This document shows, one piece after another, positions 1 through 5,643 of a stretch of 5,793 nt of DNA. A program made the position numbers and the translations under genes. Under the pieces are notes generated by a model. That model did no database searches and was not told where the DNA came from. It saw only the letters and a list, made by a program, of their open reading frames with translations. This DNA is from Actinomycetota bacterium (GTDB lineage: Bacteria > Actinomycetota > Actinomycetes > JACCUZ01), in contig JAVEDA010000219.1 in assembly GCA_030841195.1 (NCBI GenBank), forward strand, positions 1-5,793, read 5' to 3'. Each line of letters starts with the position of its first letter. Position 1 is the stretch's first letter.

Positions 1-963
1 CTCGTCCTGCTCGTGATCGGAGCGGTCTGGGCCGCCCTGCGGCTGGGCGACGACAGCGGTGCGCAGCCCGGCTCCGGCGGCTCCGGCTCGCCGGCGCCGC
101 TCGAGCTGGCCGGCTGGCTGCCGCCCGGGTCCGGCGCGGCCGACCCGCGCTACCGCCTCTCCCCCGGCGCCGACCTGCTCGACGGCCCCGGCACCGGCGA
201 GGTGCGCCGCCTCGACCCGGCTGACGCGGACGCCGCCTCGATGCGGGTGGGGACGGTGGTCGACGCGAGCACCGAGCCCGGCGCCGGCTGGGTACGACGG
301 GGCGCGGCGGGACCGGCGTACCCGCTGGTGACCGCGCGGTCCGCCTACGAGGCCCTGGTGCGGACGCCGCTGCCGATGCCGCTGATGGCCTGCCCGGAGC
401 CGCTGCCGCCGGACGCCGACCCGGTGCCGTGCGGCGGCCCGGTCACGGTCACCGGGGCGCGGCTGGGGCTCTCGCTGCAGCAGTCGCCGGACGGGCTGGT
501 GCTGGTGCCGGCCTGGCTGTTCGACGTCGACCGCTCGCCGCAGCCGCTGGTGCAGCTCGCGGTCGACCCGAGCCTGCTGCGTCCGGTCCCCCCGGACCTG
601 GGCGGCGGCTCCGGCGGCTCGACCGGGTCGGCCGGCACCGCCAGCGCCGCGCCGGGTGGCCCGGCGACCGACGTACCGGCAGAAGGGTCGAGGTTCAGCT
701 CGGTGACCCGGGCGGCCGACGACCGCAGCCTGAAGGTGACGTTCTACGGCGGCGTTCCCGAGTGCTACTCCTACGACGTGCACACCGACGAGACCGGCCG
801 ACAGGTGCGGCTCTCGGTGGCGGAGACGCGCACCGCCGGCGACAAGCCGTGCATCGACCTGGCGATGGAGATCACCAAGACGGTGCCGCTGGACGCACCG
901 CTCGGGCTCCGGACGGTCGTCGACGCGGAGAGCGGCGCCGTCGTGCTCGGCCCGAGCCGCTAA
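1..963 (+). CDS. Membrane-anchored extracytoplasmic protein, 5' end missing
   Basis: The reading frame is open from base 1 to a TAA at 961-963 (320 residues visible), and the true start lies upstream. The GTG at 13 is not a credible start because the frame runs on in both directions through a hydrophobic stretch (residues 1-15, rich in L, V, I, A and W) that looks like the end of a membrane anchor or signal segment. A Gly/Ser/Pro-rich linker follows (about 19-34). A first extracytoplasmic region comes next, with cysteines at 131 and 144, and then a second Gly/Ser/Ala linker (about 201-220). The C-terminal domain (about 230-320) has cysteines at 255 and 284 and ends in a conserved-looking 'LDAPLGLRTVVDAESG' segment. 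Similar uncharacterised proteins sit next to erpA in other actinobacteria, from memory. The paired cysteines suggest disulfides outside the membrane (inference). No enzymatic motif is visible and the function is unknown. It is convergent with erpA. Confidence 0.8.
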   Translation, partial: LVLLVIGAVWAALRLGDDSGAQPGSGGSGSPAPLELAGWLPPGSGAADPRYRLSPGADLLDGPGTGEVRRLDPADADAASMRVGTVVDASTEPGAGWVRRGAAGPAYPLVTARSAYEALVRTPLPMPLMACPEPLPPDADPVPCGGPVTVTGARLGLSLQQSPDGLVLVPAWLFDVDRSPQPLVQLAVDPSLLRPVPPDLGGGSGGSTGSAGTASAAPGGPATDVPAEGSRFSSVTRAADDRSLKVTFYGGVPECYSYDVHTDETGRQVRLSVAETRTAGDKPCIDLAMEITKTVPLDAPLGLRTVVDAESGAVVLGPSR

Positions 964-979
964 CTGCGACCGCTGCCCT

Positions 980-1071
980 CCAAATGATCACGGTTCCGTG
1001 ATCACTAGTCGCGAACCGCGGTGAATTCGCCGCGGTTGACCACCAACGATCACGGAACCGTGATCATTTGG
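980..1071. repeat. 92-bp composite nested palindrome (BIME/MITE-like or bidirectional terminator)
   Basis: The whole element is symmetric about the axis between bases 1025 and 1026. The outer arms 980-1003 and 1048-1071 are a perfect 24-bp inverted repeat starting CCAAATGATCACGG. Each arm also contains its own palindrome: 985-1004 (9-bp arms around TT) and 1048-1065 (8-bp arms around AA). The centre 1014-1037 is a third hairpin, AACCGCGG...CCGCGGTT. Of the 46 symmetric positions, 39 are Watson-Crick pairs. The element lies 16 nt past the upstream gene's TAA and 24 nt past the erpA stop on the other strand, so it could end transcription from both sides. There is no T-tract on either side. A dispersed palindromic repeat is equally possible; the copy number is not visible here. 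Confidence 0.85.
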
Positions 1072-1095
1072 CGTACGGGGCTAGACCCTCAGCGG

Positions 1096-1452
1096 TCAGT
1101 GGAACGAGTCGCCGCAGGCGCAGGACCCGCCGGCGTTCGGGTTGTCGATCGTGAAGCCCTGCTTCTCGATGGTGTCGACGAAGTCGATCGAGGCGCCGCT
1201 CAGGTACGGGGCGCTCATCCGGTCGACCACGACGCCCACGCCGCCGAAGTCGGTGACCACGTCACCGTCGAGGGTGCGCTCGTCGAAGAAGAGCTGGTAG
1301 CGCAGGCCGCTGCAGCCGCCGGGCTGGACGGCCACGCGCAGGGCCAGGTCGTCCCGGCCTTCCTGCTCGAGCAGGCTCTTGACCTTCGACGCGGCACCGT
1401 CGGTGAGCAGCACTCCCGTGGCCTGCTCGGTGGTCTGGTCCTGAACGGTCAT
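1096..1452 (-). CDS. erpA: Iron-sulfur cluster insertion protein ErpA (A-type carrier, HesB/IscA family)
   Basis: This is a 118-residue cytosolic A-type carrier that receives Fe-S clusters and passes them to apoproteins. The three ligand cysteines of the family are present: C47 in 'GGCSGL', and C111 and C113 in 'GSCACG'. The C47-C111 spacing of 64 residues is that expected for IscA/ErpA. Length and the C-terminal 'DNPNAGGSCACGDSF' are typical. The ATG at 1452 is chosen because the family homology begins just after it and a GGGAG ribosome site (1460-1464) lies 7 nt upstream; the frame's extension to 1617 has no family resemblance. It is downstream of the glycerate kinase homologue in the same direction, with an 88-nt gap. 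The same pairing is known in mycobacteria (Rv2205c-Rv2204c, from memory). The gap could hold its own promoter, but no clear -10/-35 is seen. The large palindrome at 980-1071 follows the stop codon. Confidence 0.95.
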   Translation of the reverse strand: MTVQDQTTEQATGVLLTDGAASKVKSLLEQEGRDDLALRVAVQPGGCSGLRYQLFFDERTLDGDVVTDFGGVGVVVDRMSAPYLSGASIDFVDTIEKQGFTIDNPNAGGSCACGDSFH

Positions 1453-1459
1453 CTGGATG

Positions 1460-1464
1460 CTCCC
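1460..1464 (-). promoter_or_regulatory. erpA ribosome binding site
   Basis: GGGAG on the minus strand, 7 nt before the ATG at 1452. It supports this start over the longer open frame reaching 1617. Confidence 0.7.
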
Positions 1465-1513
1465 GGGTGGGTACGACGGCGTCACGCTTGCCCCTCCATG
1501 GTGACACAGCTTC

Positions 1514-1537
1514 GGCCGGGATCCCGTGGACCCGGCC
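1514..1537 (-). terminator. Possible hairpin after the glycerate kinase gene
   Basis: GGCCGGG (1514-1520) and CCCGGCC (1531-1537) form a 7-bp all-GC stem with a 10-nt loop, starting 3 nt beyond the TAG stop of the kinase gene. No T-tract follows. It could be a weak terminator or attenuator between the kinase gene and erpA, but in DNA this GC-rich a 7-bp inverted repeat can arise by chance. Confidence 0.3.
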
Positions 1538-1540
1538 CGA

Positions 1541-2560
1541 CTATCGCGACCAGGTGCGCGCGACCCGGGCCGCGAGCACTGCCAGGCGCTCGTCCGGGGT
1601 GTGAGGCTCGTCACCAAACGGCACCTCGTCGGCCGAGTAGGCGGCGTCCACGCCGAGCGATGCGAGCTCGCGCCGGCCGACCTCGACCCGCCCCGCCAGC
1701 ACCACCGTCGGGCGCCCGGCCCGCTGCGCCGCCCGGGTCACCCCGACCACCACGCGGCCGCGCAGCGACTCCCAGTCGAAGACCCCCAGCGCGGTCACCG
1801 CCAAGTCGGCCGCCCGGACCCGGTCGTCCAGCCGGGACACGCCGGCCACCAGCTCGGTGCCGTTGACCCGCTCGGCGCCCAGCAGCATCAGGCCGAACCC
1901 GATGCCGCCGCCGGCTCCGGCTCCCGGCCGGACCGCCAGGCCGCCGTCGGTCTCGGTGGCCCACTCGCGCAGGGCCGTCTCGAGCGCGTCCCGGGCTTCC
2001 CGGTCCGCGCCCTTGGCCGCCGCGAACCCGTGCGCCGCCCCCGAGTGCCCCATCAGCGGCGCGTCGGTCGCGGTGGCCGCCACCAGCTCGAGGCCGGCCA
2101 GCTCGTCGCGGTGACCGTCGACCGCCGCGACCAGACCCCTGCCTCCGTCGGTCGTCGCGGTGCCCCCGACCCCGACGACGACGCGGTGCACGCCGGTGGC
2201 CGCCGCGGCCAGCAACAGCTCGCCCACGCCGTACGACGATGAGGCGACCGCGTCGCGGTCCTCCGGCGCGACCAGGTGCAGGCCGACCGCCTCGGCCGCC
2301 TCGACGTAGGCGGTGTCACCGACGTGCAGCACCCGGGCGGGCACCGGGTCGCCCAGCGGCCCGCGCACCGTGACGACCCCGACCTGGCCGCCGAGCGCGG
2401 TGCCGAGCACGTCGACGAAGCCCGGCCCACCGTCGGAGAGCGGCAGCAGGTCCAGCTCGTCGTAGGGCGCGCTGCGCAGCCAGCCGAGCGCGACCGCGTC
2501 GGCCGCCTCCGCAGCCGCGAGGTCGACCCCGAACCAGTCGGGCGCCACCAGGACCTTCAC
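1541..2560 (-). CDS. Divergent glycerate kinase family protein (GlxK/GarK-type, PF02595)
   Basis: A 339-residue protein matching the glycerate 2-kinase fold from end to end, somewhat shorter than the usual ~370-380. Family landmarks are 'KVLVAPD' (2-8), 'SDGGPG' (42-47, DGGEG in classical members), 'GVGGTATTDGG' (130-140, GGSATNDGG in the family) and 'PGAGAGGGIGFGL' (212-224). Classical members phosphorylate D-glycerate with ATP. Several normally conserved stretches have changed here: the TGEGRxD motif reads 'TALGVFD' (256-262), and the FGPQKGA motif reads 'FAAAKGA' (179-185). Activity is therefore doubtful. The GTG at 2560 is preferred because the family begins at this residue and a GAGG (2569-2572) lies 8 nt upstream; an in-frame GTG at 2578 lacks a well-placed ribosome site. 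The gene precedes erpA, a neighbourhood kept in other actinobacteria, and diverges from the VOC gene across 69 bp. Confidence 0.85.
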   Translation of the reverse strand: MKVLVAPDWFGVDLAAAEAADAVALGWLRSAPYDELDLLPLSDGGPGFVDVLGTALGGQVGVVTVRGPLGDPVPARVLHVGDTAYVEAAEAVGLHLVAPEDRDAVASSSYGVGELLLAAAATGVHRVVVGVGGTATTDGGRGLVAAVDGHRDELAGLELVAATATDAPLMGHSGAAHGFAAAKGADREARDALETALREWATETDGGLAVRPGAGAGGGIGFGLMLLGAERVNGTELVAGVSRLDDRVRAADLAVTALGVFDWESLRGRVVVGVTRAAQRAGRPTVVLAGRVEVGRRELASLGVDAAYSADEVPFGDEPHTPDERLAVLAARVARTWSR

Positions 2561-2629
2561 CCCCGCATCCTCGCGCACCTTCGGTCCTCGGCCTGTGCCC
2601 GCTCGCCGCCGATCCGGGATGATCGCGGG

Positions 2630-3004
2630 ATGGGTCCTGACGACTGGCGGCCGGTGCCGATCCTGCCGTCCACGGACCCGGCGGCGACCGCGGCGTTCTG
2701 GGAGTCGCTGGGCTTCCGGGTGGTGGACGCGTCACCGGACAGCACGCCGTACCTCATCGCGGTCCGCCAGGGCGCCGAGCTGCACTTCGCGACCGACCCC
2801 GACGTGACTGCAGCCGCTGCCCGGGCGGCTTGCTACGTGCACGTGCCGGACGCGACCGCCGTGCACGCCGAGTGGTCCGGGCTCGGGCTGCCGGCGACCG
2901 GCCCCGGCTCGGTCGGCCGTCCCGAGGTCCGGCCCTGGGGGCTGCTCGAGGTCTGGGTGACCGATCCGGACGGCACCGTGGTTCGGTTCGGCAGCCAGGT
3001 CTGA
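2630..3004 (+). CDS. VOC superfamily protein (bleomycin-resistance / glyoxalase-like)
   Basis: A 124-residue protein, the normal size of a single-module vicinal-oxygen-chelate protein; it contains two beta-alpha-beta units and would dimerise. The N-terminal unit opens with 'PILPSTDPAATAAFWESLGF' (about 8-27), the typical strand-helix start of bleomycin-resistance-like members. The C-terminal unit ends with 'VWVTDPDGTVVRFG' (about 108-121), the classic closing strand. The usual first-strand histidine ligand of metal-dependent glyoxalases is not seen, which fits a binding or sequestering protein, or an enzyme of unknown substrate. The substrate cannot be predicted. The ATG at 2630 gives the canonical start. 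There is no strong ribosome site, and a GATGAT at 2618-2623 could be the -10 of a near-leaderless transcript (weak). It is convergent with pspAB, with only 18 bp between the stops. Confidence 0.85.
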   Translation: MGPDDWRPVPILPSTDPAATAAFWESLGFRVVDASPDSTPYLIAVRQGAELHFATDPDVTAAAARAACYVHVPDATAVHAEWSGLGLPATGPGSVGRPEVRPWGLLEVWVTDPDGTVVRFGSQV

Positions 3005-3025
3005 GCTCGCACGGCTGCGCGCTCA
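3002..3025. terminator. Hairpin spanning both convergent stop codons
   Basis: TGAGC-T-CGCA, loop CGGC, TGCG-C-GCTCA: five pairs, one mismatch (3007/3020), four pairs and a 4-nt loop. The outermost triplets are the TGA of the VOC gene (3002-3004) and the reverse-complement TGA of pspAB (3023-3025). The structure can form in RNA from either strand, so a compact bidirectional terminator is plausible. No T-tract is present. The space between the genes is only 18 bp. Confidence 0.5.
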
Positions 3026-3592
3026 GAGGCCCGGCGCGCCCCAGACGGGGAACCAGCGCGCGAGGTCGGGCTCGACCGGCAGGTCGGCCCCGACTGCCGC
3101 GCGCACCTGCAGCTCGAGCGCCGTGTCCCGCTGCTCGGGTCCGGTCGGAGCGAACGGGTAGAAGGTGCCGCGCTTGTAGAGGTAGACCAGGCCCACCGGC
3201 CGGTCGCCCTGTGCCTCGAACCCGACCAGCGAGCACAGCAGGGCAGGCGCAAAGCCGTTGTCCTGCAGGGTGCTGTTGACTGCGTGCAGCTCGGTGACCA
3301 GCGCGGGCAGCTCCTCCTGGTCGTGTCGTACGAGCAGCCAGGTGAAGCCGTAGGCGTCGGTGCTCACCTCGACCTTGGGGCCGCCGTCGGCGTCCAGCAG
3401 CTGCTGCAGGTCACCTTGGACCTCGGAGAACGCCGCGCCCTCGGCCGCGCGGAAGCACACCGCGCCGCGACCGGTCGGGCGCACCGACAGGGCCGCCTGC
3501 AGCGTGACCGCGGCGTCCGGGAGCGCGAACAGGCTGTCGAGGTTCGGCTTGGTCTCCTTGCTGCGGCCGAGCGCCGCGTCCAGCCACTTCAC
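3023..3592 (-). CDS. pspAB: PspA-associated protein PspAB
   Basis: A 189-residue soluble protein and the last gene of the psp operon. Recognition rests on the N-terminus 'WLDAALGR...KPNLDSLFALP' (3-25) followed by 'AAVTLQA' (27-33), the C-terminal 'RWFPVWGAPGL' (179-189), and its place directly after htpX, where PspAB proteins are usually found. No signal peptide, membrane segment or catalytic motif is visible. Its biochemical role is not established; the name comes from its recurrent neighbourhood with PspA and HtpX. The GTG at 3592 is chosen because homology starts there and it lies 10 nt beyond the htpX stop. The longer frame up to 3811 overlaps htpX deeply and is Arg/Ser-rich shadow sequence. 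The ribosome site is weak, suggesting translation coupled to htpX. The operon probably ends at the 3002-3025 hairpin. Confidence 0.88.
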   Translation of the reverse strand: MKWLDAALGRSKETKPNLDSLFALPDAAVTLQAALSVRPTGRGAVCFRAAEGAAFSEVQGDLQQLLDADGGPKVEVSTDAYGFTWLLVRHDQEELPALVTELHAVNSTLQDNGFAPALLCSLVGFEAQGDRPVGLVYLYKRGTFYPFAPTGPEQRDTALELQVRAAVGADLPVEPDLARWFPVWGAPGL

Positions 3593-3602
3593 GCCGTACG
3601 AC

Positions 3603-4505
3603 TCACGCCGGGCGGTTGAGCTGCGCCGAGATCTTGCCGAGCTGGTCGAGCCGCTTCTCCAGCGGCGGGTGGGTCGAGAAGAGCGACGAGATGCTGAAGC
3701 CGGGGGCGACCGCGGGGGTGAAGAAGAACGCGTTGAACGGCTCTGCCTGGCGCAGGTCCTTGGTGGGGATCCGGCCCATCTCGCCGCTGATCTTGACCAG
3801 GGCGGACGCAAGCGCGGACGGCTGCCCGGTGAGGAAGGCGCCGGCCCGGTCGGCGGCCAGCTCGCGGTAGCGCGACAGGGTGCGGGTGAGCAGGAAGGAC
3901 AAAGCGTAGACGATGATGCTGACCAGCGTGATGATCAAGATGATCGGTGCGCCGCCGTTGTTGTTGTTGCGACGGCCACCGAACATCCCGCTGTAGAGCG
4001 CCATCCGGGTCAGGAAGCCCGCGAGCACGCCGACGAAGGCCGCCAGCGTCATCACGGTGACGTCGCGGTGCGCCACGTGCGAGAGCTCGTGGGACAGCAC
4101 GCCCTCGAGCTCGCGCTCGTCCAGCCGGCGCATGATGCCGGTGGTGGCACAGACGACCGCGCGCGACGGTGACCGGCCGGTGGCGAACGCGTTCGGCACG
4201 TCGGTGTCGGCGATCGCGACCTTCGGCTTGGGCATGTCGGCCAGCGCGCACAGGCGGTCCACGATCGCGTGCAGCTGCGGCGCCTCCTCGGGAGTGACCT
4301 CGCGGCCGCCCATCGAGTAGAGGGCGATCCGGTCCGAGTAGAACCACTGCACGACCAGGAAGCCGCCGATGAAGATGACGCCCCAGTACGAGAAGTAGTA
4401 GACGAGCACCGAGCCGAGCACGACGAACAGCGCGCCGAGCAGGAAGATCGTGCCGCCCATCCGGGCGGTGAGGCCGCGGTCGGGGAGGTAGCGGGACTGT
4501 GCCAT
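3603..4505 (-). CDS. htpX: Zinc metalloprotease HtpX (M48 family, membrane)
   Basis: A 300-residue M48 membrane protease, close to the usual length for HtpX, that degrades damaged or misassembled membrane proteins. Two N-terminal hydrophobic helices (about 17-37 and 42-55) precede the catalytic domain. The zinc motif HELSH is at 139-143 (ligands H139 and H143, catalytic E140), and the third ligand is probably E215 in 'SRYRELAADRAGA'. Two further hydrophobic stretches lie at about 150-170 and 187-207, joined by a loop carrying four asparagines (180-183). The C-terminal 'FSTHPPLEKRLDQL' (276-289) is the typical M48 ending. The ATG at 4505 is preceded by AAGG 8 nt upstream and lies 13 nt after the pspAA stop, so the gene is co-transcribed with pspA and pspAA. 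All catalytic residues are intact. Confidence 0.95.
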   Translation of the reverse strand: MAQSRYLPDRGLTARMGGTIFLLGALFVVLGSVLVYYFSYWGVIFIGGFLVVQWFYSDRIALYSMGGREVTPEEAPQLHAIVDRLCALADMPKPKVAIADTDVPNAFATGRSPSRAVVCATTGIMRRLDERELEGVLSHELSHVAHRDVTVMTLAAFVGVLAGFLTRMALYSGMFGGRRNNNNGGAPIILIITLVSIIVYALSFLLTRTLSRYRELAADRAGAFLTGQPSALASALVKISGEMGRIPTKDLRQAEPFNAFFFTPAVAPGFSISSLFSTHPPLEKRLDQLGKISAQLNRPA

Positions 4506-4518
4506 GTCGGGTGCCTTG

Positions 4519-4803
4519 TCAGCCGGGGATGAGGCCCTCGGCAGTGTCGGCCAGCATCGCGCGGACCTCCTCGAGCGAGCTGGTCTCGTCGGGCACGACC
4601 GCGTCGGACGGCTCGAGCGAGTCGTCCGGCAACCGCTCGCCGACGGTGCGCACCTGAGCCAGCATCTCGGTCAGTGCGGACCGGAACCCGGCCTCGTCGC
4701 CGGCCTCGACCGCGCGCTCCAGGCCGCTGTCGAGCGCGTTGAGCAGGTCGGCGTGTGCGTCGTCGACGGCGTACTGCCCCTCGCTCAGGATCCGGACGAT
4801 CAC
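4519..4803 (-). CDS. pspAA: PspA-associated protein PspAA
   Basis: A 94-residue acidic protein recognised by its start 'MIVRILSEGQY' (1-11), the middle 'LNALDSGLERAVEAGDEAGF' (21-40), and the ending 'SLEEVRAMLADTAEGLIPG' (about 76-94), all typical of the small PspAA family encoded after actinobacterial pspA. It is predicted to be cytosolic, with no membrane segment. It is thought to be a partner or modulator of PspA, mainly from gene neighbourhood rather than biochemistry. Its GTG start (4801-4803) overlaps the pspA stop by 4 bp (GTGA at 4800-4803), a classic arrangement for coupled translation at matched amounts. A GGGAG site at 4811-4815, inside the end of pspA, sits 7 nt upstream. htpX follows after 13 nt. 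Confidence 0.9.
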   Translation of the reverse strand: MIVRILSEGQYAVDDAHADLLNALDSGLERAVEAGDEAGFRSALTEMLAQVRTVGERLPDDSLEPSDAVVPDETSSLEEVRAMLADTAEGLIPG

Positions 4804-5585
4804 TTCTGCTCTCCCTCGGTCACAGGGGCGGCCGGCTCGGCGGCAGTGCTCGGCGCCGCGCCCTCGATGGCCTCCGGCGCCTTGCCGGCCCCGAGCTCGC
4901 CCTTGAGCCGGGCCAGCTCGAGCTCGACGTCGCCCTGGCTGGACATCCGCTCGAGCTCGGCGGTGATGTCGTCCTTGGCGGTGCCGGACACATCGTCCAG
5001 GGCACCGCTGGCGAGCAGCTCGTCGATGGCACCGGCGCGGGCCTGCATCGCCTGGGTCTTGTCCTCGGCGCGCTGCACGGCCAGGCCGACGTCGCCCATC
5101 TCCTCGGAGATCCCGGAGAACGCCTCGCCGATCTTGGTCTGCGCCTCGGCCGCCGTGTAGGTCGCCTTGATCGTCTCCTTGCGGGTCCGGAAGGCATCGA
5201 CCTTGGCCTGCAGCCGCTGGGAGGCGAGGGTGAGCTTCTCCTCCTCGGCCTGCAGGGCTGCGTGCTGGGCGGCCAGATCGGTCTGCTGCTGCTGCACGGC
5301 GGACCGGCGGGTCAGGGCCTCGCGGGCCAGGTCCTCGCGGCCGGCGGCGAGCGCCTGGCGGCTCTGGCTCTCGAGCTTGTCCGACTGCTGCTGCAGCTGC
5401 TGGACCTGGAGCTCGAGGCGCTTGCGGGACGTCGCGACGTCGGCCACTCCCCGGCGTACCTTCTGCAGCATCTCGAGCTGCTTCGTGTAGGAGTAGTCGA
5501 GGGTCTCCCGCGGGTCCTCTGCGCGGTCGAGTGCCTTGTTCGCCTTGGCACTGAAGATCAGCTTGAGCCGCTTCATGACGCTCAT
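4800..5585 (-). CDS. pspA: PspA/IM30 family membrane-stress protein
   Basis: A 261-residue member of the PspA/IM30 (ESCRT-III-like) family. Members bind stressed inner-membrane surfaces, oligomerise and limit leakage. The N-terminus 'MKRLKLIFSAKANKALDRAE' (4-23) is the amphipathic membrane-binding segment. 'EDPRETLDYSY' (23-33) is the typical family junction to the long coiled coil (about 35-190), rich in Q, E, K and A. A low-complexity acidic, Ala/Pro-rich tail (about 235-261) replaces any defined extra domain. The ATG at 5585 ('MSVMKRLK') is preferred because many actinobacterial homologues begin this way; the ATG at 5576 is the alternative. The ribosome site is modest (a GAG 4 nt before the ATG), while a stronger AAGGGGG lies 12 nt upstream. 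First gene of the operon, probably driven by the ECF-like promoter at 5666-5692. No ClgR, PspB or PspC gene is in the window. Confidence 0.95.
   Translation of the reverse strand: MSVMKRLKLIFSAKANKALDRAEDPRETLDYSYTKQLEMLQKVRRGVADVATSRKRLELQVQQLQQQSDKLESQSRQALAAGREDLAREALTRRSAVQQQQTDLAAQHAALQAEEEKLTLASQRLQAKVDAFRTRKETIKATYTAAEAQTKIGEAFSGISEEMGDVGLAVQRAEDKTQAMQARAGAIDELLASGALDDVSGTAKDDITAELERMSSQGDVELELARLKGELGAGKAPEAIEGAAPSTAAEPAAPVTEGEQK
4811..4815 (-). promoter_or_regulatory. pspAA ribosome binding site
   Basis: GGGAG on the minus strand, 7 nt before the GTG at 4803 and inside the last codons of pspA. It fixes GTG 4803 as the pspAA start and supports the 4-bp stop/start overlap. Confidence 0.7.
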
Positions 5586-5619
5586 GAGACTCGGCAACCC
5601 CCTTCGTCGTGGCGGCCCT

Positions 5620-5637
5620 GGACCGGGCCCTCGGTCC
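5620..5637. promoter_or_regulatory. Inverted repeat GGACCG-N6-CGGTCC in the pspA leader
   Basis: A perfect 6-bp inverted repeat with a 6-nt spacer, 34 nt upstream of the pspA ATG at its nearest edge. It shares its half-site with the repeat at 5644-5658. It may be a regulator binding site or an RNA hairpin in the pspA 5' leader. The regulator is unknown. Confidence 0.45.
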
Positions 5638-5643
5638 CAGCCT

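Noticed and set aside
1482..1499. Minus-strand mini-ORF of five codons (MEGQA) in the erpA upstream region
   Set aside because: Too short to separate from chance; no convincing ribosome site or link to erpA regulation.
1453..1540. Riboswitch or Fe-S-responsive leader upstream of erpA
   Set aside because: No recognisable conserved riboswitch core or regulator site; only a short GC hairpin (1514-1537) is present.
1021..1866. Long plus-strand open frame (281 codons)
   Set aside because: It runs antisense through the palindrome, erpA and the kinase end; its translation is Arg/Pro/Ala-rich without family resemblance. It is a shadow of the high-GC minus-strand genes.
1526..2242. Plus-strand open frame of 238 codons over the kinase gene
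   Set aside because: Antisense to a clear family match; low-complexity R/H/P/G composition typical of shadow frames.
3593..3811. Upstream extension of pspAB to 3811
   Set aside because: It overlaps htpX coding sequence and encodes an Arg/Ser-rich segment with no resemblance to PspAB, whose conserved start matches GTG 3592.
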